64,000 bases of DNA from Mugil cephalus (lineage: Eukaryota; Chordata; Actinopteri; Mugiliformes; Mugilidae): the NCBI RefSeq assembly GCF_022458985.1, contig NC_061774.1:16330197-16394196 (forward strand), written 5' to 3'. Numbering within the stretch: position 1 is the stretch's first letter; each line of letters begins with the position of its first letter. Below, one piece after another: positions 51,878-63,108 of this stretch. The notes below the pieces were generated by a model, which saw nothing but the letters and a program-made list of their open reading frames with translations, had not been told where the DNA came from and searched no databases. The translations under genes were made by a program, and so were the position numbers.

Positions 51878-54072
51878 ATGGTTTATACTGCTTTAATATC
51901 ACTAACCGCGTTCATGTTTTGTCTTAGTCTTTTCCTGATGCACAAAGCCAGTGTTTTAGAAAATGATTTTCGCAAACTCCACGGGGACATAATTCTACAA
52001 TTAAATCAGCCACGTTCTGAGGGAGTCAATGGGAGAATGGCCAAAACAAGGGAGGTATGTCACTGATTATACAGGATGGAGTCATCTTGGACATTGTACT
52101 ACTGAGATTTATGCCATTAGTGAGTATTCAGATAGTGCTGCAATAATAAATTTAATCTTAATGCCTTGTTTTCTCTTAGGACATAAAGCCACGTGTTTTC
52201 CAAAAAGTTCAGGGTTCTGTGAAGCTATCTTCTAAGAAAGTAAAGCGGGAACAGAGCATCTCCAGAGGTTGGTTGGAGCTGTGTCCATTAGTTACGGTCT
52301 AATCTGGTAGTGAGACCAGTTAATGAAGAAAAAGTTAATAAAATGAGAGTATGATGTTTATTTCCTTCTCTTGGCAGCTCCAACATCATTTCTGCAGTTT
52401 AAAGCTAATACTAACAAACAACCAGACATAAGAGGTAAAACTAAATTCGAGTCTTTGGCTTTAGCGTTGCGCCGTCTGCCATTATTTTGAATGAATGTGT
52501 CTTGCCTTTTCCCGCAGGAAATATAACCGTGATCCCTTGGACTGTTTCTGCGCAGCAGGGAAATACAATTTCACAAAAGGAAAACAGGATTGTTGTCCAA
52601 GAAGATGGTTATTACTTGGTGTTTGGACAAGTATTGTGTCACTCTAACTTAAGCATAACTAAGTTGATATTGCGTGTGACTTGTTCCAACTTTTCGGCTA
52701 ACGCTCTACTGAAATCACAGGTTTTGTTCGAAAGTCCGAGCACGGTTATGGGTCACATCATCCAAAGCTGGGGATCCGCAGGGAGGAGAGCAACAAGGCT
52801 CTTGCGCTGCCTGCAAGAGATGCCTGATAAAACCCCTGCCAACACATGCTACACCGCAGGTCAGTGAGGCACTAATGCCGGTGGATTTAGTTTCCTTCTG
52901 ACAAAGCCAGAATGGCTGTTTCCACTCTCTGTGCTCAAGGTTGTGCCTTCACTGCTCCCGTACAGACATCTGAGTGGAATTAATCTGTTCTAACGCTTTT
53001 TAGAAAAAGCAAAAGTCGTAATATATTAAACTATTTCCTTATATCAACAGTTTTTTCTGTAATTGTGAACAAGTTTAACATTTCTCCTTCCGTAACAACC
53101 TACGGGCATTTGACTCTTGAAATTCGAAGAGTTTCATTCAAATAAATGTCCGTTAAGCCTGTAGCTAACGCTGAATAACCCACTGATGAAAGTATGGCAG
53201 GACCTACATGTCTCTTGATGTCTCTATGAACAGATCTCCCGATACAAATGTAGAACTCTAATTCATCATGAGAAGACAGAGTAGCATATGAGTTTGAAGA
53301 TTTGAAAATTTCCTACTGCTGCAACGTATTTTAATGGCAAAACTCAAATTGACATTTATTAGTAAACAGTCGCCAGAAATGTCTGGTCCGTGGGCTTGGC
53401 ACTTAACACTGTCAGTCATCAAGGGTTTATGTACAAAACAAGACAACTGCTGCTCTTTTGGCATTGTTTGCGGATCATTTTGAAATATTGTTATGACTGT
53501 TTGCGTAAGAAGAAGCAGCCACAGTGAGCTATTAGATGAGGAACTGCAGGCCTCCAAAGGAACGGGCTCCTTTCACTGTACCCTGCTGCTGGAAGATTCA
53601 TGATCCGTGCAGGGTACAGTGAGATCATATCATATTGTAGTTGTTCAAGGCTAATTATGGCCTGACCTCTTTACCAGAATGGTAGTAGTTTGTTTTCCTG
53701 CCCCCAGATGATTCTTGTGAGCTGTAGTACAAAACCGCATTTGCAACTACAGGCGTCGTTGCTTTAACCAAGAATCTTTGTCGCTTAAAGAGAAAAAAAA
53801 AGATTGGAAAAATGTAACAAATACTAGAAGAATCACCCTCAAATTATTTTCAATTGTGAGAAAATGATCTGCAACTGTGAAACACATATTTCCCTCACTT
53901 TTCCCCTCCGCATTGCATCTCTCCTGATACGATACATTATCTACCCTCTGTTACAGGAACAGTGCAGCTGTTTCAGGATGATGAATTAGAACTGGTTATC
54001 CTAGACAGGCCCAATTCCCTGATCTCCATGGACGAGGACTCGACCTTTTTCGGTGTCATACAGCTGAACTGA
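51878..54072 (+). CDS. tnfsf13b-like: BAFF/APRIL-like TNF ligand (TNFSF13B-type, possibly BALM), complete
   Basis: Type II membrane cytokine of the B-cell survival branch of the TNF superfamily. Exons: 51878-52054, 52180-52267, 52378-52434, 52518-52630, 52721-52859, 53957-54072; 229 residues. An in-frame TAA at 51845-51847 fixes the start, leaving almost no cytoplasmic tail before an anchor at about 2-22. A short coiled stalk, a basic cleavage-like site KKVKR at 78-82 and a C-terminal TNF domain follow. Diagnostic matches: YYLVFGQVLF, MGHIIQ, LLRCLQEMP, NTCYTAG, STFFGVIQLN. The loop between strands D and E is short, as in APRIL, while MGH and the C-terminus look like BAFF. In stickleback the gene beside EDA is called TNFSF13B; fish also have a third relative, BALM. 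I am sure of the family, less sure which member. Confidence 0.9.
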
Positions 54073-54710
54073 AACGGGAGAGTGTGGCAGCGATGATAAG
54101 TGCTCGGCTCAGTTGCTGCAGGAAGTGGGAAACCGACTCTGAGCTGTGTGAGAAGATGCTGATAAAGGAGCGAGTGACAGTGGCAGGAAAACCGCCGGAC
54201 CCTGTTATTAAACGCTGACATAATGACCATTTAAAATTGGCTGTCAGTTTCTTTTTTTTTCTTTTTTTTTTTTTAATCCTTTAGCTTTAAACGCGGATCA
54301 TTCAGGCAGTTTTCGCGGGCCTGTCCGCTAGCATTGTTTCTGTGTGCCACCAGCTCCTTTCATCAGCCTATTTTAGCGTGTCTCTTAATAACTCGCCGGG
54401 CTTCCCTCCTGCTCCACCTGCCTATTTGTTCTTCTTATCTATTTTAGAACAGCTTCCGTTTTCCGAAGACTATGTCAGGAACAAACAAATGTATAAATTT
54501 GTATATCGCTCCGGAGGTGTTTTCCTTTGTTGACATGAAACTTCACAGCTCTGTAAATTATACTTTAGTGCGATTGTTATTTGGCTTTGTGGCTATATTT
54601 AAATGCATTTATCTTTTTTTTGCCTATAAACCTTTTTCTTCCCAATACAAATTATTATAAAGTCATTGTTTATACATTTGTAAAAGCTTAATAAAGCCCA
54701 ACACGGTGAT
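54073..54710 (+). other. 3' untranslated region of the BAFF/APRIL-like gene
   Basis: Follows the TGA at 54070-54072. A canonical AATAAA at 54690-54695 is followed by GT-rich sequence, a typical poly(A) site. It lies only about 120 bases upstream of the TATA-like element of the next gene, so the two genes are very tightly packed. Confidence 0.65.
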
Positions 54711-54816
54711 ATGAACTGGTCAAGTCTTTGTTTGTCTAAATATAGTATCCATGGTGCCTATCTATCATCCACAGCTGTTTATCCCCCCTCCCCTCCTCCT
54801 TTTTTTTTTTATTTTT

Positions 54817-54824
54817 TATATAAA
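54817..54824 (+). promoter_or_regulatory. TATA-like element of the LRRC32-like gene
   Basis: TATATAAA about 96 bases before the LRRC32-like start codon, at the end of a pyrimidine-rich run (CCCCCCTCCCCTCCTCC followed by a T tract). If used, the 5' untranslated region would be about 65 bases. An AT-rich background makes a chance match possible. Confidence 0.4.
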
Positions 54825-54919
54825 GCATAGCTATAAGAGAGTGTGCGTGAGCGTGCACATGAACTCCGACATCAGCAGTGGCACATTTTAGAAGCAGCAG
54901 AAACAGCAGCAGGAGGAGA

Positions 54920-57026
54920 ATGGTCAAACATGTGCTCTCTAATCTCCTGCTACTCTGGTCACTCAGCCTTGACCTCCATAAGACCGGACAGGCACAGCAC
55001 GCTCCGAAGGTAGGTTCAAGATCAGCAAGTTAAAAGCAAGGCGTGTAAAGACAGCACAATATATTGTTTTCTTAGCTCGCAAAGTTGGTGGTTGTTTAAC
55101 TTTGGTCTCCATGGTTCCCTCTTTGATTATGATTAATGTGGCTTTCATTTGAAGGAGCAGTCCTGGAACAACCACAACCTCCTCTCTGTCCCTCTGGATT
55201 TGGATGTGAGCCTCAGAAGTCTGGACCTGTCCAATAACTTCATCAGACAGTTGCACACACTTGCTTTGCCGTACTTGGAGCAGCTGGACCTGAGCAGCAA
55301 CCAGCTGGATCTCATCTCTGAGAGGGCTTTTGAAAACTTGGCTCGACTTGAACTGTTGAATTTGTCCAGAAACGGTCTAAACAACAACCCCGGCAGTAAC
55401 AGCAAAGCCCTGCAATCCCTGAGCCGGCTGAAGAGTTTGGACCTATCAATGAACGGTCTAAATGATGCTTCGGTGGAGCTGTACCTTAAGAACAAATCGT
55501 CTCTTGATCGACTTAAGTTGAGCAGTAACGTCTTAACGAGACTGTCGCATCAGCTCTTCAAAGAGAGTAAAGGTGTGAGGGCCGTTTTTCTGGATGACAA
55601 TCTGATATCAGAGATAGAAGAGGGGACGTTTGAACCACTCAGCCAGTTAGAGACGTTGAACCTGGCCAAAAACAATCTTGTACGCATTTGTGATTTTAAG
55701 TTACATCAAGTCAAATATTTGGATCTCAGCAGAAATTCAATGGAGTTCTTTGTGACACGTGAGGACGACCACTCGTACATGTTGGAAATTCTCGATCTTA
55801 GCTACAACAAACTTCTTTACTTCCCAATCGTCCCGACCAACAACCGCCTGCGGTATCTTCATTTGCAGAATAATATGGTCGGCGCCTTGAAATCAGAGGC
55901 TGCAGCGGTGTCTGCAGTCAACTCTCTTTATAATGAGATCCTGAGTCAGAAAACAGTGAGAAAAAATAACCTGCACGCAAACTGGAGGCTAATGCCGCTC
56001 ATTTACATCGACCTGAGCTTCAACCACTTCAGGTCTTTCCCACTGGAGACACTGAGCCTCCTCACTTCTTTAGAAACTCTGAATTTCAGTAACAACTGTC
56101 TCCAAAACATCTTCTGGAATGTCAGAAATTACAGTCACACAGGACACGTCCGCCAGCTTTACTTTCAATCCTTAAAGCGCCTCGACCTGCAAAGCAACGG
56201 ACTTGCGCATGTTTCCCCGCTCTTCCTCGATGCACTCACACAAATAGAAACGTTGCATCTACAAGACAACTCGGTGCAACCCTGCGCTTTCAACTATCGC
56301 TTGGGAGGCTCTCAAAAAGCACAGCAAATAAATTCCAGCGGATCCTGCGTCACCTTTGGGCAGTTGAGGACGCTCAAACACCTCGATCTTGGAGAAAACA
56401 ACATAAAAGAACTTGAGCCAGGCGCATTTCAAAGAACGTCTTTGGTTTCTCTTAACCTTGCAAAAAATGTGCACATGGTAATGCACGAGGGGGCACTAGA
56501 AGGTGTGGAAACAACTCTTGAATCCTTGATTATCAGTGAAATAAACAGCTCTCATCTGCCTTTACCTTGTATGTCAGCGTTAACCCAACTGAACATGTCG
56601 AACAACCACCTAGACATGATACCAAGCGGTTTAAGTTGCTCTCCTCTGAGAGAACTTGATGTAAGAAATAATGTTTTTGTGACTTTAAATCATTCTTTGC
56701 TTCACGCCTTATCCTTACATCTCGCTGTGATGTTTATTAGTGGGAATCATTTCAACTGCTGTGACAGCGGATGGCTGACAGTCTTAAATGAGAAGAAGAT
56801 CAAACTGCCCGACATCAACAATACCGAGTGCTTCACAAGTGCTAGACACTTCCTCATGTCTGAATATCTAAAGGACTCCTTAGTGTATTGTTCGGTGCAC
56901 ACAAAGGCACAGGAAGTGCATTCAGGACCAATGTTCATAGTGGTTTTATTTGTAACTGTATCATTAGCACTGCTCATCGTGTTCAGTAGGAAGCTGTGCT
57001 GCACACAGAGATCATTTTTAGTGTGA
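54920..57026 (+). CDS. lrrc32-like: LRRC32 (GARP)/NRROS-family leucine-rich repeat membrane protein
   Basis: Type I membrane protein of the family that binds latent TGF-beta and presents it at the cell surface. Exon 1 (54920-55009) encodes a 30-residue signal peptide region ending QAQHAPK; exon 2 (55155-57026) encodes the rest, 653 residues in all against 662 for human GARP. About 20 leucine-rich repeats (LxxLDLSxNxL pattern) are followed by a cysteine-rich C-terminal cap (NCCDSGW...ECF...VYCS), a transmembrane helix at about 622-641 and a very short basic cytoplasmic tail. Exon 2 carrying nearly all the coding sequence fits the family. Segments such as DFKLHQVKYLDLS, NKLLYFP, NNCLQ and CCDSGWL align with GARP. 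The position beside EDA and TNFSF13B matches GARP in stickleback. The N-terminal cap lacks its usual cysteines, and the first TGF-beta-linking cysteine is displaced (see findings). Confidence 0.9.
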
Positions 57027-57610
57027 TATTCCAAATCTATTGTCAGTGATCCATATTATATTGCACACTGTCCCATATAAAGTATGCACACGGGTTATAT
57101 GAAGTAGGCAAACCATATATAGTCAGTGGGAAGGTGGAGAGCAAAGTACACTTCCTGAAGAAAAGCTCAGGGGAGTTTCACTTTGCATGACCCATTTTGT
57201 TATTAGCAGAAGTGAGGCGTAATGGCTGCCTTGGCTGCAAGATTCTGCAAAAAAAAAAAAAAAAAAGACTTCCAGTTGATAAAGCTCACTGAAGACCTCA
57301 TATCATCTGACACATAATTATACTCTCACCCTGTTCAAGCGTTCTCAAATGACTCCAGTGCAAACAACAAGCCTGTGATCCGTGCATCACTTTGTGTGAC
57401 CGGCACAGAGTGAAAATTTGCTTTATCCACTCCCAGAGTGTTAGGATTACGCCACGGGCCAAATCAATAATCAAATGTTAAATTTTATGTTTATTTGCGA
57501 CTAAAACTTTAATTTCATTTTTATGACGTCTGTGGAGATTGCACAACATTCCCAGAATCTGGACTGAAACGTTCAGTGCAATGCCAATAAAGGAGACCTT
57601 GTATCGCTAT
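57027..57610 (+). other. 3' untranslated region of the LRRC32-like gene
   Basis: Follows the TGA. AATAAA at 57586-57591 with downstream TTGT-rich sequence is the likely end of the transcript. An 18-base A tract occurs at about 57249-57266. Confidence 0.6.
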
Positions 57611-59263
57611 CTGTATAAAAACCCATTTTAAAGAAAGGTGGCTCATTTCTCTTCATTTGAATATATATGTCACTATATAAATCAGTTTGAGTTTTGTAAT
57701 GTTTAATTTATGCGGGTCCTTGGAGAATGTTATCACATACAAATGTGGGAACAGTTGTGTTGTACATAATAAACATGCTGTACCTAATAACCACAATATG
57801 TTGGCAGCCTTCATTCAGGAATATGAATACCCTGTTTTCATACCTATAAAATAAATCACTGAGCTTGGGAGAGGAGCAATATCTGTTTTTAGTTGAGCAA
57901 CTCGAATTCCACAGAGTCATAAAATACCGACTGAGGCTACTACCATTTAGTGTGTGTGCACTCTCACTCAATAAATCCAACTGAATTTGGATCCACTAAT
58001 AAAATAAGACTCTCTTTGTAGCACACAAGCTAAACTAACAACACATGAATAAAAGTCTGAACTGGATCCCACTCAGCTGATCCACCAGCAATGATGTGAG
58101 ACTATGGACAGGCTTTATGACATGTGAGTAAAAAAAAAAAAGGCATCAGATAACCTACAAAAAACAAAAAGTAATTACAATCTAAACAAGCAGCTTTTTG
58201 GGTGAAGCCGCTGCCTCGGGATATCCTGTTAAGCAACACTCTACTGACACATCCTTCTTCTTTAAACCGATGCAAATCGCCATTTTGCAATTCTTGTGCC
58301 CATTACTACTTTGTCCACTTGGGACACAGCCAGGCATGCGATGCCAGCATTAGCATCAGAACAGCCAGAATACAATGTGACTCTTGAGCAATATAACTGA
58401 AGGAAATGTCTCTACTGCCCCACCCATGGGTTTTTGGGTACTAGATCAAGTAGCAGCTTGACAAGTTCAAGCAAAGAGCACTTGAAGAATAGAACACTGT
58501 GTGGATAGTATTAGGTGTGAAACCATAGGAATGCAAATAGCAAATTGCATTCATTCTTCTACTTGGTGCATATAGTAGCAGGAATCGGCAGCAGCTTGTT
58601 TGTCTGCAATTACTAAAAGCTTGTCTTACTGTCAGTTTCTCTCGCTAGACTGAAGAAATATCTGAGAATGGAGACTTTTTTTTTGTTGTTTGTTTTTTTT
58701 TTTTAATTTTTATTTCATCACATTGGCTCCTCAAATGGAGCAATCACACTGCCATTAATATTGCACATTGTGTTATTCTGAACCTCAGCATCTGGCTGAC
58801 GTATCTGTTCTCAATTTGATTTGCTCCATGTTATATTTAGAAATATGCTGACTTGGAATTATTTTTTTCTTAACTAATACATCATGCTCCTTCTTCCAGC
58901 ATGCTCTTACAGTAGTTCAGTGAAGAAACTGCAGAAATTAAGGCAGAATGTTTGATTCTGGGCTGTGAAATTACATTTTCATAAAAGCTTATCATGATTT
59001 ACACGAACAACCATGTAGATCAGGATTATACAGTAAGAAATATATATAAAAAATATATATAAAAATGTTGGATTGTACTCTGTAAAGGCAGATTCCCAAC
59101 AAAAGGGATCAAAAGCACAGAATTCAAAAAGGATAGTCCAACATCAGCTGAGCTCTGGGGACTTTTCACTATAAAGTGTTCACGATGAAGTGGGGTCCCT
59201 TATCTCTGTGCTGTAACCTATCATGATCAGAGAAGTATGTAGTATGCAGACTTATTTGTGACT
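57611..59263. other. No supported gene; intergenic
   Basis: AT-rich sequence with poly(T) near 58,677-58,702 and an ATATAT-rich patch at 59,038-59,065. No motif-bearing open frame. Confidence 0.45.
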
Positions 59264-59271
59264 GTCTATAC

Positions 59272-59676
59272 CACAGGTGTCAAACATATGGCCCATGGGC
59301 CAAAAGCGGCCCGCCAGAGGGCCCGATCTGGCCCGCGGGACGAATTTGCAAAGTGCAAAAATTACACTGAAGACATTAACTGCAAATTTTCCAAAGAAAT
59401 TTACTACTTTTCCTTTTACACAATTTTAGTAAGAGCTGTGGACATAACACAACATTGAGTCATACAGAAATTGCACTTCTTTTTCTTAAGAAAAATATGG
59501 TTGTTCAAAGATTTTGTAATAGTGCAGGTCATTAAGTGAAAACACTTTCATAATGTACTTCTTTGTGCTAAAACAAAGGGAAACATTTGAAGTTGTCATT
59601 ATTTGAAGGTCTGGCCCCCTTGAGACCATGTTGTTCTGTACGTGGCCCCTGAAGTAACATGAGTTTGACACCCCTG
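59272..59676. mobile_element. 405-bp hAT-type element with 8-bp target duplication
   Basis: Left end CACAGGTGTCAAACATATGG and right end GTTTGACACCCCTG form imperfect inverted termini; GTCTATAC is directly repeated on both sides (59264-59271 and 59677-59684). The left interior is GGCCC-rich. No coding capacity. This is an abundant non-autonomous family type in fish genomes. Confidence 0.9.
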
Positions 59677-59684
59677 GTCTATAC

Positions 59685-60994
59685 AGTAGTAAGGGATCCA
59701 TTCCTTGTGGTCTTAAATATTCATATTTAAGACCACATTTTCTCTGCCTCACAAGAAACCATCCACTAGTGTTTTAGTTCACACTGTCCAAAAAAAAAAA
59801 AAGAAAAGAAAAAAAAGACACAGGGCAGATGAGTTGAGGAAAAAAACATGAGAATTAAAATCATTCATAACTGACAACAAGGTGCTGTTGCTTCTTCTTC
59901 TTCTCCTTGCTAAGAACTTTCAGTACTGCCACCCTCTGGCTTGGAGCGTACTAAGGCATTAAATGATGTTAATCCCTTTTTTATGGAGTTGATCTTGGTA
60001 TGTATATGCAGTGTATATGTGTATAGCAATAATTATTCTTTATATTGATCAGGTAAAGATCCCAAATGCATCTTACTTCAGTAATAATTATTAACTCTTA
60101 ACTGTGATTGTTTATTATGCAACAGGCTTCATGACCTTTCCTTGAAATTGTCTAGTCAGATTTCTTTTAAAAACTAATCCTTCAATCATGTCACTGAAAA
60201 CAACGCACTGGTTAACACATTATGCGCTGGTTTTGATTGCAAAATTGCATGCCGAGATGTCTATCTAATCGCTTTATACCATACTTCATTATTGAATATC
60301 TATATTCTTTCCAATAACATGTACTTCAATGGGTTATGCATATGTATGATTAAAAAAAGAACAGGGGGATGTACGCTCCCTCACCAGTTCATTAATTACA
60401 CTAGTGAAAACAAACACATCCTCATATACCAGTCCTGCACTAAATCCTCATTCACGACTGTTATGAATCAATTTTATTACTTTTAAGAAGTAATGTGGTG
60501 TTGTCGTGTAAGTAATGCGATAATTCAACTCTACGATCATTTTGGAGGAGGTTGTAGTTTTGTGGTGCTGTTAAACTGGTTTAAATTAAACACTCAAGTG
60601 TTTTTGTTATTTAGCCTAGCCCACAGACTAAAGTGGAGTTGTCGAAACAATAGAAACATGTGTCAGTGCAACACAATATAATTCAATACTACTACAAACC
60701 ACAGCCTCAAAAATGAAAACACGGTTGAATCAACGCCGCCGTGTTATTTTAAATCAATCCATGAGGCTATGATATATTATAATGTTTTCCTAATGAACAG
60801 GTAAGTGAGTTTGCACAACCTACCTTGTCAGGTAACTTTGGGTTTAAAATAACAACTTTCCTTCCACGTTTTAAACCGATGTCAGTCTGCTGCTCTGTCT
60901 TTGTCTTCTATCCTCTACTATCACTTTCTATTAATGTAGTGACAGGTGACTGGAAGTCATCATTACCTAGCGTGGCCTCCATTTTAGGTCAAAC
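59685..60994. other. No supported gene; intergenic
   Basis: Contains the short palindrome at 59706-59737 and A-rich tracts near 59,790-59,820. AT-rich, no recognisable coding sequence. Confidence 0.45.
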
Positions 60995-61605
60995 TAGTGA
61001 TGTGTCGCACGCACAGAGAAGAACCGATGCTTGGTAGTGAATCAGAAGAGCCGGTTCCCAGCAAGCGAGAGCCGGCCTTCAACTATTATTTGTCCTTTCG
61101 CTCGCGTGAGGACAGGGTCGCGTGAGGACAGGGACAGAACTTTGTTTTGATGGCCACGCCATGTGGCCAGTCTCATGTGAGGACTTATAATCATACCATT
61201 ATGTGAAAACAGAGGAGGACAGACGCTGTGGCTGACTGAAAAAGACAACAGACAGCGGTGAGGAAGAGAGTACAGACTCTGGGGATGGGAGAGCGTGTCT
61301 GAAGTGTCTTCAGTGAAAAATGAATATTAAGAGCAGGTTCCACCACAAACCTGCACAAGGACATTTATACTGTTTATTTGCCGAGTTTGGTTCTGTTTTT
61401 GCTTGCGTGGATTTTGATTATGTTTTGGTCATTTGTTTGTACAATTAAAGTATCATTGAAGTATTAAGCAAAAGTTAGAATAACTGCACAAAACGAGACT
61501 TATTAAGCTTCTCGTTCCTGTTCGGGAGCCGAAATAGTCGGCTCTTCATTGGCAGCTGTGGTAAAGATGTCGACTCTCAAGAAAGAGCCAAACTGCCCAT
61601 CGCTA
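60995..61605. mobile_element. hAT-type element with TAGTGATG/CATCGCTA termini
   Basis: Inverted termini TAGTGATGTG and CCCATCGCTA enclose 611 bases containing several GAGCCG/CGGCTC words (AGAGCCGGTTCCC, GGGAGCCGAAATAGTCGGCTC) typical of this fish family. No clear 8-base target duplication: the flanks GGTCAAAC and GATCCTGA differ, so decay or imprecise limits are possible. Confidence 0.6.
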
Positions 61606-61676
61606 GATCCTGATACCAATCAATTGCCAATTCGCCCCATAGTGCTTCCTCCCTTTGAATGATGATAATGATAAGT

Positions 61677-62010
61677 TAGGCGAATCAAACTGATTTTAGT
61701 TCAGACACACTGCCCAGTTTGATGTCAAAGGGGCCAAACCACTAACACAATAGCATGTTCACCCGTAAATGACAACAAATCCAAATGTTTTCCTTTGTTT
61801 AAGTGCAGAGAAGAACATGATGAAAGTGTTTACGTTTAATGACTATTACAGACCGTGTAATCAACAACCAAAAAGAAGTGTAATTTCTGTACATTTCTAC
61901 GTCTCAATGTTGTGTCATGTCCAAAATGTGTGACCCTGTGGAATAGCAGTTACTTTCATTGGGAAATTTGCGGCGTTTTTGGCCCATAGGCCATATGTTT
62001 GACACCTGTG
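61677..62010 (-). mobile_element. Diverged reverse-orientation relative of the 59272 hAT element
   Basis: Read on the minus strand it begins CACAGGTGTCAAACATATGG and shares GACA..ACACAACATTGAG, ..CACTTCTTTTT and AAACACTTTCAT with the copy at 59272, ending near AATCAGTTTGATTCGCCT. The GC-rich left interior of the other copy is missing. No target duplication is recognisable. Confidence 0.75.
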
Positions 62011-62645
62011 ATTTAGAGAAACAGGTAGCAACAGTGATGGCAGCTGGAGTAAAAGAAAAATAACAAGAAAAGTTGTTACCCATACCTTGTTTTCCAAAAT
62101 GTTGGCCACTGATTCACAGTTGTCCAAGGGCTTTTTTCCATCTTGGTTTACTGAGCTGAATTGTTTATTTTCCCTATACAGACAAGCAACGGTAGCAAAT
62201 AGTTATAAATGATAAAATAATTGTGCATTCTTAGAATTATACTGGTACACATTAGTTATCCTCTTGTCCCTTCTCACCCTGTAAACAAAGTCCTTTCAGA
62301 TCAGGGCCAGAGATGGACACAAGACAAACGTATACACTCAAACAATGAAGATAAACAAGCAAATAAACAGACAAAAGAAGTAGTAAGAAAAAATAAAATA
62401 AACAATAAAAAGCAATAATAGTAAATAAATGACCCCCCTGTGTTTGTGTTTAGTGTATTTTTGATTCTATTTATCCCAGGGAAGAAATTACGAATGACCT
62501 GGAAGTATTTCAGTCCCACCTTTACCGACGAACACATTAATGGTTGATTTAATAGTTCAGCAACATTGATATACAGCACATCCTTCATAATTCTTAGGAT
62601 TTTTGTCTCAACGTTACTATTTCAACTTTATTCTTTAAATTTGGA

Positions 62646-62723
62646 CTTTTTTCTCGAAGTGCATGATGAAAAATCTACCTCCTCTCATTTTTTTCTAGTA
62701 GGTGGCCCCAGTACTTTTCCGTA
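62646..62723. repeat. Copy A of a short dispersed duplication
   Basis: A 23-base stretch (62646-62668, containing TCTCGAAGTGCATGATG) and, after a 32-base insertion, GGTGGCCCCAGTACTTTTCC (62701-62723 in full) match copy B at 63473-63518. The bases just before also resemble each other. Confidence 0.8.
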
Positions 62724-62754
62724 TACCAGTGATTCTTTCCTTGACCTCTAAAAA

Positions 62755-62853
62755 AAATGAACGATTGTAACAAGAAGTCTTTTGAACGGCTCTTTGAAAG
62801 GAACTGGTCCTCAAGATCCGGCTCCCTCCAAAGAGCCATAAATCCCATCTCTA
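62755..62853 (-). mobile_element. hAT-type terminal fragment
   Basis: Ends CCCATCTCTA, reverse complement TAGAGATGGG, with CGGCTCTTTGAAAGGAACTG and GGCTCC...AAAGAGCC inside; same family type as 60995-61605. The other terminus is absent. Confidence 0.6.
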
Positions 62854-63108
62854 CACAGGTGTTTGACAACCGAAAAACTGAAAAAAAAAATAACTTTAAC
62901 TGTCCGTAAAGTAGAAGAAGGAGAACAGGAAATGTTGCGTCGCCTAAATCCTCCAAACCTAGAAGCAAAACCGCGAACAAAGACGAGAAAAAAAGACGGT
63001 AGTCTCTAACGACATTTCGGTTGTATGCTAAGTGGCTAAGTGGCTGGCTAATTTAGCTCCTGGTTTAAAAGGAGCCCGGAGTGGACGCGTCGCTCCCCAG
63101 AACACACC

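Noticed and set aside
52487-52867. Single 126-codon open frame over the TNF ligand exons 4-5
   Set aside because: It reads through a GT..AG intron; splicing restores the family alignment.
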